Source of the DNA: Phaeobacter sp. QD34_24
GTDB lineage: Bacteria > Pseudomonadota > Alphaproteobacteria > Rhodobacterales > Rhodobacteraceae
Direction of reading: 5' to 3'
Assembly: GCF_028890115.1 (NCBI RefSeq)
Contig: NZ_JARCJD010000013.1
Span: 62,001 to 126,000, forward strand
Length of the DNA: 64,000 bases
Made by a program: the position numbers and the translations under genes. A model generated the notes under the pieces. That model had not been told where the DNA came from. It did no database searches and saw nothing but the letters and a program-made list of their open reading frames with translations. Shown in pieces: positions 50,964 to 59,242 of this stretch (the first letter of the stretch is position 1; every line of letters starts with the position of its first letter).

Positions 50964-53474
50964 ATGAAAACCCAAGTCAAAGCACTGGTTGTCGGCGGCG
51001 GTGCCGTCGGAACCTCGATCGCCTATCACCTGGCCAAGGCGGGCTGGGACGATGTGATGCTGATCGAGCGGGACGAGCTGACCTCCGGCTCCACCTGGCA
51101 CGCTGCCGGTCTGCTGCCGCTCTTCAACATGTCCTATGCGACCACCCATATCCACAAATACTCGGTCGATTTCTACAAGACCCTGGAAGAGGAAACCGGG
51201 CTCAACGCGGGCTTTGCCGTGGTTGGCAACCTGCGCATGGCGCAGACGCAGGAACGCATGGATGAATACATGCTCTATGCCTCCACCGCCGAGACCTGCG
51301 ATGTGAAATACGAGTGGCTGACCCCGGATCAGATCAAGGAGCGCTGGCCGCTGATCGAGACCGGCGATCTGAAGGGCGCGATCTACCACACCGAGGATGG
51401 CTACATTAACCCCGCCGATGTGACCCAGGCCATGGCCAAGGGCGCGCGTCAGCGCGGCGTCGAGATCGTGCGCAAGGTGCAGGCCGATGCCTTCCACTGG
51501 AATGGCACCCATTGGGAAGTGACCTGCACCAAGATGGTCGAGCAGGGCGGCAACCTGGTGCCCTCGGACGAGCAGGTGGTGATCACCGCCGAACATGTCG
51601 TGACCGCATCCGGCAACCACGCACAACGCACCGCCAAGATGCTGGGCATCAAGATGCCCGCGATCCCGGTCGAACATACCTTCATCGTGATGGACAAGGA
51701 TCCCGAACTGGTCAAATGGCGCGCGGCGGGCAACCCCGAACACCCCGTCGTGCGCGATGCCGACAATGAATCCTATGCCCGCGAGGAACGTGGCGGCTGG
51801 ATCCTGGGCATCTATGAGCATGGCGCGCCGGCACGGTTCGAACACGGCGTGCCGGACAGCTTCCGCGCCGATCTGTTCCCTCTGGATCTGGACCGGATCG
51901 CGGATCAGTACATGGCGATGGCCGAACGCGTGCCGTCCTGTGCCGAAAGTGGCCTGAAGGACGATTTCAACGGCCCGATCTGCTACACCCCCGATGGCAA
52001 CCCGCTGGTTGGCCCGGCACCTGGCTTGCGCAACATGTGGCTGGCCGAAGGTTTCTCCTTCGGGATCACCGCTGCGGGCGGCACCGGCTATTACCTGGCG
52101 CAGATGATGGTCGATGGTGAGGCTGAGATCGACATGGCCTCGCTCGACCCGAAACGCTACTCCTCGAACTGGATGACGACGGAATTCGCCGCCCGCAAGA
52201 ACGAGGAATGCTACGAGCACGTCTATATCCTGCACCACCCGGATGAAGAGCGCGAAGCCTGCCGTCCCCTGCGCACCGCCCCGGCCTATGACCGGCAAAA
52301 GGCGCGCGGCGCGCAGTTCGGCTTTGTCAATGGCTGGGAACGCCCCAACTACTATGGCCCGCTGGACGCGCCTGACAATTTCGACAAGGAGGCCCGCTCC
52401 TTCCGCCGTGGCGGCTGGTGGCAATATGCCGTTGAAGAGGCCAAGGCGATCCGCGAGGGCGTCGGCCTGATCGACGCCACCGCCTTTACCAAACATGTGA
52501 TCAAAGGTCCCGGTGCGACGCAGTTCCTCGATTGGTTCACCTGCAACAAGCTGCCGAAAGTGGGCCGCATCAACCTGACCTACGCGCTGACCTCGGCAGG
52601 CACCACCCGCACCGAATACACCATCGTGCGCAATGGCGAGAACACCTACTACCTGGTCTCGGCCGGAGCCTGGTCCGAATATGACGCCGATTTCCTGCGC
52701 AAGGCGGCCGAGGACAAGATGGAGGAGTTCGGCTATATCGAGATCCAGGATGTCACCACCCAGTGGGGCGTCTTTGCCATCGCAGGGCCGAAATCGCGCG
52801 ATGTGCTGAAAGAGGTGATCGTGGATGCCGATCCCGACACCGCACTGAGCAACAAGCGCTTCCCCTGGCTGTCGGCGCGGTCGATCGAACTGGGCATGTG
52901 CCCCGTGAATGCGATCCGTGTGGCCTATACCGGGGAGCTTGGCTGGGAGCTGCACCACCCGATCGAGATGCAGAATTACCTCTGGGATCTCTTGAACACG
53001 GCGGGCGAAAAGCACGGGATGAAACTGGTCGGCGCCCGCGCCCAGAACTGGCTGCGTCAGGAGAAAAGCTATCGCGCCTTTGGCACTGAGCTGGGCCGGG
53101 ACGCCACCCCGGCCGAGGCGGACCTGCCGCGCTTCATCGATCTGTCCAAGGAGTTCCATGGCAAGGCTGCGATGGTCGAGACGGGCATCCGCGCCAAGTG
53201 CTGCACGCTGCTGATCGATGGCCCTGCCGATGCCGATCCTTGGGGCCGCGAGGCAATCTATGCCGAGGATGGCACAACCCGGCTGGGTCGTCTGACCTCG
53301 GGCGGCTATTCGGTTGCCTTCGAAAAATCGATCGGCATGGGCTATCTGCCGCCAGAGCTTGCGGTCGAAGGGACCAAGGTGAAGGTCAAGATGCAGGACA
53401 AGCTGTGGGATGCGATGGTGACCTGCGACAGCCCCTATGACCCCAAGAACGAGACCATCCGCAAGGACGGCTAG
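50964..53474 (+). CDS. Dimethylglycine/sarcosine dehydrogenase-like flavoprotein with GcvT domain
   Basis: The 836-aa enzyme has an N-terminal FAD domain (VVGGGAVGTSIAYHLAKAG, residues ~8-26), with GSTWHAAG around residue 45 containing the His that is covalently flavinylated in relatives. A GcvT-like folate-binding domain fills the second half (~430-836). This is the DMGDH/sarcosine dehydrogenase architecture, which demethylates N-methylated glycines and loads tetrahydrofolate. Which amine it uses cannot be read from sequence. In this window glycine betaine made from carnitine could lead to its substrate. CCGGAG precedes the ATG. Confidence 0.92.
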   Translation: MKTQVKALVVGGGAVGTSIAYHLAKAGWDDVMLIERDELTSGSTWHAAGLLPLFNMSYATTHIHKYSVDFYKTLEEETGLNAGFAVVGNLRMAQTQERMDEYMLYASTAETCDVKYEWLTPDQIKERWPLIETGDLKGAIYHTEDGYINPADVTQAMAKGARQRGVEIVRKVQADAFHWNGTHWEVTCTKMVEQGGNLVPSDEQVVITAEHVVTASGNHAQRTAKMLGIKMPAIPVEHTFIVMDKDPELVKWRAAGNPEHPVVRDADNESYAREERGGWILGIYEHGAPARFEHGVPDSFRADLFPLDLDRIADQYMAMAERVPSCAESGLKDDFNGPICYTPDGNPLVGPAPGLRNMWLAEGFSFGITAAGGTGYYLAQMMVDGEAEIDMASLDPKRYSSNWMTTEFAARKNEECYEHVYILHHPDEEREACRPLRTAPAYDRQKARGAQFGFVNGWERPNYYGPLDAPDNFDKEARSFRRGGWWQYAVEEAKAIREGVGLIDATAFTKHVIKGPGATQFLDWFTCNKLPKVGRINLTYALTSAGTTRTEYTIVRNGENTYYLVSAGAWSEYDADFLRKAAEDKMEEFGYIEIQDVTTQWGVFAIAGPKSRDVLKEVIVDADPDTALSNKRFPWLSARSIELGMCPVNAIRVAYTGELGWELHHPIEMQNYLWDLLNTAGEKHGMKLVGARAQNWLRQEKSYRAFGTELGRDATPAEADLPRFIDLSKEFHGKAAMVETGIRAKCCTLLIDGPADADPWGREAIYAEDGTTRLGRLTSGGYSVAFEKSIGMGYLPPELAVEGTKVKVKMQDKLWDAMVTCDSPYDPKNETIRKDG

Positions 53475-53495
53475 GCCACCTTCGAAGACCCGATC

Positions 53496-53529
53496 AAAGC
53501 CCCGGTCCCTGCGCCGGGGCTTTCTGTTT
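53496..53529 (+). terminator. Terminator after the DMGDH-like gene
   Basis: AAAGCCCCGG and CCGGGGCTTT form a 10-bp stem around TCCCTGCG, followed by CTGTTT. It lies 21 nt after the stop. Confidence 0.88.
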
Positions 53530-53596
53530 GGAACCCGATGCTTGTCTGCTGCGATACAGGGTGCAACAGTTGAGCCATCCAAGGGGGAGGGATGGC

Positions 53597-53956
53597 ATGC
53601 TTGGCTATCTGACATTGATCCTGGTCTGCCAGCTGGCCGGGGAGTTCATCACCGGGGCGCTGATGCTTCCTGTTCCGGGGCCGGTGCTGGGCATGGTGTT
53701 CCTGCTTGTCTTCCTGATGCTGCGCGGCCATGTGCCGGAGCGGCTGGATCAGACAGCGGATGGTCTGCTGCGCTCCATGTCGCTGTTGTTCGTGCCTGCG
53801 GGCACTGGCGTGATCCTGCATTTCCAACTGTTGGGGGAGGCGCTGTTGCCGCTGGGGTTGGCGCTTGTCGTGTCCACGCTTGTGACCATCGCGGTAACTG
53901 GGCTGCTCATGCAATGGCTCGGTACGGGAGAAGGCGCGGAGAAGGGGGATGGATAG
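53597..53956 (+). CDS. CidA/LrgA-family membrane protein
   Basis: The 119-aa protein has four membrane helices and the family motif LPVPGPVLGMVFL. LrgA/CidA proteins work with LrgB/CidB partners; they are linked to holin-like activity, and plant and bacterial relatives transport glycolate or pyruvate. GGGAGG lies 6 nt before the ATG at 53597. Its end overlaps the LrgB gene by 8 nt. Confidence 0.9.
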   Translation: MLGYLTLILVCQLAGEFITGALMLPVPGPVLGMVFLLVFLMLRGHVPERLDQTADGLLRSMSLLFVPAGTGVILHFQLLGEALLPLGLALVVSTLVTIAVTGLLMQWLGTGEGAEKGDG

Positions 53957-54680
53957 CCTGCAGGACACCTGGGTCTACCTCAGCGCATCGCCCCTGTTTC
54001 ACCTGACGCTGACCTTGGCGGCCTTTCAACTGGCGAGCGCCCTGTTCGAGAAGATGGGGCGCAATCCGCTGCTCAATCCGGTGCTGGGGGCGGTACTGGT
54101 CGTGGTGGCGGTGCTGGTGCTGACGGAGACGGACTATGGCACCTATTTCGAGGGCGCACAGTTCGTGCATTTTCTGCTGGGGCCTGCCACGGTTGCCCTT
54201 GCGGTGCCGCTTTACCGGCAATGGCAGCGGGTGCGCCGGTCGGCCCTGGCAATAGCCGTGAGCCTTTTGGCAGGGTCGCTGACGGCGATCCTGTCGGCGG
54301 TCTTGGTTGCCTGGCTGCTTGGCGGGTCCGAGGCGGTGCTGGCTTCGCTGGCGCCCAAATCGGTGACCGCGCCCGTGGCCATGGGGATCGCCGAAAAACT
54401 GGGCGGGTTGCCCTCTCTGACGGCGGTTCTGGTGATCGTGACCGGCATCCTTGGCGCCATGCTGGGGCCCAAGGTGCTGGACATGATGGGCGTGGTCGAC
54501 TGGCGCGCGCGCGGGCTGGCGATCGGCACCGCCAGCCACGGGATCGGCACCGCCCGTGCCTTGCAGGTGAATGAGACCGCGGGTGCGTTTTCCGGCCTTG
54601 CCATGGGCCTCAATGCGCTGGCGACAGCGCTGTTGTTGCCGATGATCTGGGGTGGAGTGGTCTGGCTGCTGGGCAGCTGA
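53949..54680 (+). CDS. LrgB/CidB-family membrane protein
   Basis: The 243-aa protein has about seven membrane helices and family motifs NPLLNPVLGAVLVV, APKSVTAPVAMGIAEKLGG and GTASHGIGTARAL. LrgB-type proteins are the transport-like partner of LrgA, and the plant homologue PLGG1 exports glycolate and glycerate. With a GlcD/DLD-type oxidase and a glyoxylate-reductase-like gene nearby, a 2-hydroxyacid link is possible but unproven. It is convergent with the HD-domain gene, 6 nt away. Confidence 0.9.
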   Translation: MDSLQDTWVYLSASPLFHLTLTLAAFQLASALFEKMGRNPLLNPVLGAVLVVVAVLVLTETDYGTYFEGAQFVHFLLGPATVALAVPLYRQWQRVRRSALAIAVSLLAGSLTAILSAVLVAWLLGGSEAVLASLAPKSVTAPVAMGIAEKLGGLPSLTAVLVIVTGILGAMLGPKVLDMMGVVDWRARGLAIGTASHGIGTARALQVNETAGAFSGLAMGLNALATALLLPMIWGGVVWLLGS

Positions 54681-54686
54681 CCCGCG

Positions 54687-55277
54687 TCAGCCGTCGCGGG
54701 TTTCGTTCAGCTCCATGTGACCACCGCCGCGCGCCAATACCCGGCGCAGGATCGGCTCGAAAAACTCCAAGGGTTTGGTCGGATAGTCCGGGTCGAATGC
54801 GCATTGATCGTAGTCGTGACAGAACTTGCGGCAGTCCTCCCAATAGGGGCTGTCGCGGTATTTGTCGCGCGCGTGGCGGTCGCCGCCAAGGTGGTGGTTG
54901 TAGTAGTAGCCCTGAAAGACGCAGTGGTGCTTGAGGATCCACCAGGTGCGCTCGCTCACATAGGGTTTCATCATCGCTGCAGCCAGTTCGCCGTGATTGT
55001 AGGGCGACAGGATATCGCCCACATCATGCACCAGGGCGGCGACAATGATCTCGTCATCCGCGCCATCGGCATGGGCGCGGGTCGCGGCCTGCAGGCAGTG
55101 CTGGTAGCGGTTCACCGGATAGGGCGTCCAGTCCTCATCCAGCGAGCGGATCGCATCCAGGATGCGGTCGGGCAGGGCGGCGTTGTAAGCCTCCTCATAC
55201 GCCATGACCGCGTCCCAGTCGGCCTTTCCGGCCTCTTCAAAACTGGTCCAGGTGGGCGTGTGACGTTCATCTTTCAT
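54687..55277 (-). CDS. HD-domain protein, possible mixed-valent diiron oxygenase
   Basis: The 196-aa protein has an HD core: His60, His84-Asp85 (VHDVGD), His95, His117/118 (KHH), and Asp residues near 155-162. This order resembles the H...HD...H...H...D ligand set of PhnZ and myo-inositol oxygenase, HD proteins that use a diiron centre to oxidise their substrate. The Tyr/His-rich GYYYNHHLGGDRHARDKYRD part is distinctive. It could equally be an HD phosphohydrolase. The ATG read from 55277 follows GGGGAG. It lies close to DMGDH-like and amine genes. Confidence 0.75.
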   Translation of the reverse strand: MKDERHTPTWTSFEEAGKADWDAVMAYEEAYNAALPDRILDAIRSLDEDWTPYPVNRYQHCLQAATRAHADGADDEIIVAALVHDVGDILSPYNHGELAAAMMKPYVSERTWWILKHHCVFQGYYYNHHLGGDRHARDKYRDSPYWEDCRKFCHDYDQCAFDPDYPTKPLEFFEPILRRVLARGGGHMELNETRDG

Positions 55278-55337
55278 GGCAGGCTCCCCGTTTGGAGTTT
55301 CGGGAAGCCTAGCCACTCTGTTTTGCTCTGTCAGCGA

Positions 55338-55676
55338 TTATCCCGCTGTCAGCTCGTCAAAGCAGGTCATCGCCTTGGCGGCATACATCATCGAGGGGCC
55401 GCCGCCCATCTGGATTGACATGGCCAGCACATCGGCGACTTCCTCGCGACTGGCACCAGCCTTGATCAGTGTTTCCACATGCAGGCCGATGCAATCCTCG
55501 CAGCGCAGGGCCACCGCGATGCCCAGAGCCACGAATTCCTTCTGCTTGAACTCAAGCGTTCCGCCCTGTTTCACGGCCTTTCCCAGCGCGCCAAAGGCCT
55601 GCGCCGTGTCGGGGATCGCCTGGTTCAGGTTGCGCAGCCCGGTGCGGGTCTTGTTCAGTTTTTCGGTCCAGTTCAT
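55338..55676 (-). CDS. Carboxymuconolactone decarboxylase/AhpD-like protein
   Basis: The 112-aa product carries the AhpD-type redox motif CEDCIGLHVE (CxxC followed by His and Glu) in an all-helical CMD fold. Such proteins act as small peroxidase partners or thiol-disulfide enzymes. The ATG read from 55676 is supported by an AAGGACG ribosome site; one 21 nt earlier has less support. It lies 60 nt upstream of the HD-domain gene on the same strand and may be co-transcribed with it. Confidence 0.9.
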   Translation of the reverse strand: MNWTEKLNKTRTGLRNLNQAIPDTAQAFGALGKAVKQGGTLEFKQKEFVALGIAVALRCEDCIGLHVETLIKAGASREEVADVLAMSIQMGGGPSMMYAAKAMTCFDELTAG

Positions 55677-55750
55677 CGGTCGTCCTTCGCGTTTCATATT
55701 CGATTTTTCGAAGGAGTAGGACGGCCCGGGGCAGGCGGCCTTGATCTGGG

Positions 55751-56407
55751 TCAGAAATCCGGTTTTTGCGCCACCAATGCCAGATTGTTGGCGGGCATCT
55801 CGATCACATCGCTCATGTCGAGGCCCGCATTCTGCAGCCAGTCGATGGTGTCGAAATCGTCCTTGTAGCCGATTTCCGGATCATGGGCGATGAGGGAGGC
55901 ATGGAAGGCACGGTCGCCCTCGCTGGTCAGCTCCTCTGCCCGCATGAAGGGGCCATAGATGCAGAGCTTTCCCGATGGTTTCAGGGCGCGGGCGGCCTCG
56001 CGGATCAGGGTCTTTGCGTCATCTTCGGTGATGAGATGCAAGAGGTTCGACAGGACGATGAAATCGACGGGCTCAACACTCTGCGCCCATCCGGGGGCGG
56101 TGGCATCCAGCTCCAGCGCAGGCCGGATATTGTCCAGTGCCGTGTCAGAGGCATGGGCATCAATGCTGGTGCGGCGGGTGGCGTCCACCTCGCTTGGCTG
56201 CCAGATGAGGCCGGGCAGGCGCGCGGCATAGGCGATGACATGCTGGCCGGTGCCGCTGGCGATCTCCAGCGCCCGGCCTGATGGCGGTGCGATATCCTCC
56301 AGAAGATCGCAGAGCGGTTCCAGGTTGCGCGCGGCGGAGGGGGCATAGAGCATACCCCCTTCGGGTGTGGCGACAGAGGCAAAGCCGGGGACAGAGCGAA
56401 TGGGCAT
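55751..56407 (-). CDS. DUF938 SAM-dependent methyltransferase-like protein
   Basis: The 218-aa cytoplasmic protein is a Rossmann-fold methyltransferase of the DUF938 family. The SAM motif is ALEIASGTGQHV, followed by the acidic segment PSEVDATRR; a later segment reads FIVLSNLLHLI. The substrate is unknown. Its ATG overlaps the stop of the FAD oxidoreductase gene by one base (TGATG), so it is the last gene of a three-gene minus-strand operon. Confidence 0.87.
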   Translation of the reverse strand: MPIRSVPGFASVATPEGGMLYAPSAARNLEPLCDLLEDIAPPSGRALEIASGTGQHVIAYAARLPGLIWQPSEVDATRRTSIDAHASDTALDNIRPALELDATAPGWAQSVEPVDFIVLSNLLHLITEDDAKTLIREAARALKPSGKLCIYGPFMRAEELTSEGDRAFHASLIAHDPEIGYKDDFDTIDWLQNAGLDMSDVIEMPANNLALVAQKPDF

Positions 56408-57483
56408 CAGCGCAGCCTTTCGGGTGAGAGTGCCGCGATGGTCTCGCGGTCAAGTTCTGACGGGCGACCACCGATCAGATCGGCGATCAGGCGCGAGGCG
56501 GCAGGCGCGGTCTGAAATCCATAGCCGCCCTGCGCCGCGCACCAGATGAAATCGGGGCGTGCGGGATCCGGGCCCAGAACCAGCGCCCCATCGCGCACGA
56601 AACTGCGCAGGCCTGCCCAGTTGCTTTCGACGCGGGTCACCGGCTCGGTCACCTTCTCCTCGTAACGGGCCAGCCCTTCGGCAAGAACCATATCGTCGGC
56701 AAAGGCATCATGGGGTTCGACCGGATCTGCATCGGCGGGGGAGACCAGAAGCTTGCCCGCATCGGGTTTGGCATACCAGCCTTCCCCGACGCCCATCAGC
56801 ATCGGCCAGGTGGAGACATCATGACCGCCCGGTGCAGGCAGCCGCGCCATCGATCGGCGTTTGGGAGTGATCCCGATGGGCGCTATCCCGGCCAGGGCTG
56901 CGATACGGTCCACCCAGGCACCTGCGGCATTGACCAGTTGCTTGGCGGCATAGACCTCACCGCCTGCCGTGACCTGCCAGCCTGCGCCGGTATGTCGGAT
57001 CGCGGTGACTTCGGCCTTCGTCACAACCTTGCCGCCGGCGCCACGCACGACGCGGGCGAAATCCTGGATCATGCGGTCGGTATCGAGATCCTGTGCGTCC
57101 TCGTGCAGGGCCGCCAGGGTGACGGTTTCAGGTTTCAGGATCGGCACCCGTGCGTAAGCGTCCTCAATCTCGATGGGGTGCAGGCCCAGTTCGGTCACGT
57201 CGGCAGCAAATTGCGCCTCTTCGCCGGGGCCCGCCACCAGCATGAAGCCGCGCGGCGTCAGATATCCGCCATTGGCGTGGAAATGATAGTCGGCACTGAC
57301 CTTGTTGAGGGCCACGATGGCCGGGTTGCCGTAGTTTTCCTCGAACATCGCGGCAGAGCGCCCCGAGGCGTGATAGCCAAGCGCCTCTTCCGCCTCCAGC
57401 ACCGTCACCGTGCCAAGATCCGACAAGCGTGCAGCGGCGCTGATGCCCGCAATGCCGCCGCCGATGACGATGAAATCGCTCAT
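56407..57483 (-). CDS. FAD-dependent oxidoreductase (DAO family)
   Basis: The 358-aa flavoenzyme has the N-terminal GGGIAGISAAARLSDLG FAD motif and a DAO-type substrate domain. The C-terminal QGGYGFQTAPAAS segment closes over the flavin. It resembles D-arginine dehydrogenase and glycine oxidase-like proteins, so it probably oxidises an amino acid or secondary amine. The start overlaps the aldo/keto reductase stop (ATGA) and the stop overlaps the DUF938 start. Confidence 0.88.
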   Translation of the reverse strand: MSDFIVIGGGIAGISAAARLSDLGTVTVLEAEEALGYHASGRSAAMFEENYGNPAIVALNKVSADYHFHANGGYLTPRGFMLVAGPGEEAQFAADVTELGLHPIEIEDAYARVPILKPETVTLAALHEDAQDLDTDRMIQDFARVVRGAGGKVVTKAEVTAIRHTGAGWQVTAGGEVYAAKQLVNAAGAWVDRIAALAGIAPIGITPKRRSMARLPAPGGHDVSTWPMLMGVGEGWYAKPDAGKLLVSPADADPVEPHDAFADDMVLAEGLARYEEKVTEPVTRVESNWAGLRSFVRDGALVLGPDPARPDFIWCAAQGGYGFQTAPAASRLIADLIGGRPSELDRETIAALSPERLR

Positions 57484-58436
57484 GCCGCGCTGCCTTCGTC
57501 CTGTTCCTCCAGCCGGTCGGTGGCGGGGGCCGGGCGCGGGCTGAGCGCTGACATCCGATCATAGAGATCCGGTGTCATCTCGAAGGTCATGGCGGCAAGT
57601 GAGGGCGCCAACTGCTGCGCCGTGCGGCCCGAGATGATCGGCATGGGTGCCGAAGGATGGGCTGCGGCCCAGGCCACGGCCAGCGTTGCGGGATCGGTGC
57701 CGATCTCCTGCGCGAGGGTCGCCAGATCGGCGGCGGCCTGATGCATCCAGTCCTGCCCGTAGCGGCTGTTGTAGCGGGGATCGTCCTTCAGGCGGCCCTC
57801 ACCGCCGCCTGCTGCATATTTCCCGGTCAGCAACCCGCCGCCCAGGGGGGAGTAGGGCGCAATGGCAATGCTTTGGTCGGCGCACATCGGCAGGATCTCC
57901 ACCTCCACCTGGCGTTTCACCAGGGAATACATCGGCTGCAGGATATCCACCTTCAGATCGAATTCGGCGCCAATCATCTGCGCCTTCACCACCTGCCAGG
58001 CGGCAAAGTTCGACAGGCCCACATAGCGAATCTGCCCCTGCTGTTTCAGGATGGCAAAGCATTCAAGCGTTTCACGCAGGTCGGTGTTGGGATCAAAGCG
58101 ATGAAGATACAGAACATCGACCATATCAAGGTCCAGCCGCGCCCGGCTTGTGTCGAACTGCGCGCGCATATTGGCGGCACCCGCACCGCCCGTGTAACCC
58201 ACCTTGGTGGCGATCAGCAGCTTTTCCCGCTCGCCCTTGATCAGCTTGCCCAGAATGGTCTCGCTGGTGCCCTCGGTATAGACCCAGGCGGTGTCGAAAT
58301 GGCTGATCCCGGCGGCGCGGCAGGCGGCATACATCTCGGCCGATTGCGCCTCATCCGCGCGGCCTCCGAACTGCATGGTGCCAAAGGCAAAACGGCTAAC
58401 GGGTGTGTGATCGGGGGTGGTCAGGGTGCGTGTCAT
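57480..58436 (-). CDS. Aldo/keto reductase
   Basis: The 318-aa NAD(P)H-dependent enzyme has AKR catalytic residues: Asp and Tyr in FDTAWVYTEG, Lys in ATKVGYTG, and His in YLHRFDPN. The cofactor loop is PIISGRTAQQL. It is the first gene of an operon with an amine-type FAD oxidoreductase and a DUF938 methyltransferase-like protein. The ATG read from 58436 gives a family-like N-terminus. It is divergent from the CDP-alcohol phosphatidyltransferase gene across 120 bp. Confidence 0.9.
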   Translation of the reverse strand: MTRTLTTPDHTPVSRFAFGTMQFGGRADEAQSAEMYAACRAAGISHFDTAWVYTEGTSETILGKLIKGEREKLLIATKVGYTGGAGAANMRAQFDTSRARLDLDMVDVLYLHRFDPNTDLRETLECFAILKQQGQIRYVGLSNFAAWQVVKAQMIGAEFDLKVDILQPMYSLVKRQVEVEILPMCADQSIAIAPYSPLGGGLLTGKYAAGGGEGRLKDDPRYNSRYGQDWMHQAAADLATLAQEIGTDPATLAVAWAAAHPSAPMPIISGRTAQQLAPSLAAMTFEMTPDLYDRMSALSPRPAPATDRLEEQDEGSAA

Positions 58437-58556
58437 GGGCAGAACCTGCCACGTCCGTGTAACAGGGAAAAGAGCCAAGATGGCGCGCTCGCACAATTCC
58501 CCGGCCCGCGCGATTGTGACTGGAGCGCGGCGCCATTGCAGGGCAAAAATGATCCC

Positions 58557-59174
58557 ATGTTCGATGCCCGCCTCCGCCCCCTGATCGACCCCGCCCTCAA
58601 TGCCCAGGGCCGGGTGATTGCGCGCTGGGGCATCACGGCCAATCAGGTGACTCTGGTGGGGCTGGCGCTTGGTCTTCTGTCCGCCGCGCTTATCGCGCTG
58701 GGGGTGTTTGGCTGGGCTCTGGTCCCGCTGTTGTTGTCGCGCCTGGCCGATGGGCTGGACGGAGCCGTGGCGCGGGCAAGTGCTCCGACGGGGTTTGGCG
58801 GCTATCTCGATATCACCTGTGATTTCCTGTTCTACGGCGCGGTGCCCTTGGGCTTCGTGCTGGCGGATCCTGCAGCCAACGGAGTGGCGGGGGCATTCCT
58901 GCTCACGTCCTTCTACGTCAATGGCGCCAGCTTTCTTGGCTATTCCGTCCTCGCGGAGCGGCACAAGATGACCAGCAGCGCGCGCGGCGTCAAAACGCTC
59001 TACTTCACCGGAGGGCTGTTGGAAGGGGCAGAGACGATTGGTTTCTTCGTGGCACTCTGCTTGTTTCCGGGAGTGTTCGCGCCGATGGCCTGGGTGTTCG
59101 GGGCCTTGTGTTTCGTGACGGCTGGTTCGCGGGTGCTGTTGGCCTATCGGGTGTTTTCAGAAAAGGCCGAGTGA
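58557..59174 (+). CDS. CDP-alcohol phosphatidyltransferase family protein
   Basis: The 205-aa integral membrane enzyme has the signature DGLDGAVAR followed after a short gap by GGYLDITCD, matching the D-x2-DG-x2-AR...G-x3-D-x3-D motif. It transfers a phosphatidyl group from a CDP-alcohol to a polar head group in phospholipid synthesis. The head group is not visible, and no PgsA or Pcs label is justified. About six membrane helices are present. The ATG is at 58557 behind CAGGG. Confidence 0.9.
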   Translation: MFDARLRPLIDPALNAQGRVIARWGITANQVTLVGLALGLLSAALIALGVFGWALVPLLLSRLADGLDGAVARASAPTGFGGYLDITCDFLFYGAVPLGFVLADPAANGVAGAFLLTSFYVNGASFLGYSVLAERHKMTSSARGVKTLYFTGGLLEGAETIGFFVALCLFPGVFAPMAWVFGALCFVTAGSRVLLAYRVFSEKAE

Positions 59175-59190
59175 CTTGCAGTCCTAAAAG

Positions 59191-59220
59191 AAAAAGGCCC
59201 GCCGAATTGGCGGGCCTTTC
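59191..59220. terminator. Bidirectional terminator between the phosphatidyltransferase and BMP genes
   Basis: AAAAAGGCCCGCC and GGCGGGCCTTTC form a stem around GAATT, between two convergent genes. The A-run on one side and T-run on the other let it work on either strand. Confidence 0.88.
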
Positions 59221-59242
59221 CGTATTGCAATGGGCAAGCCGC

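Noticed and set aside
50940-53615. Open frame of about 890 codons antisense to the DMGDH-like gene
   Set aside because: The sense frame has a full FAD and GcvT architecture, while the antisense product is Gly/His-rich with no family features.
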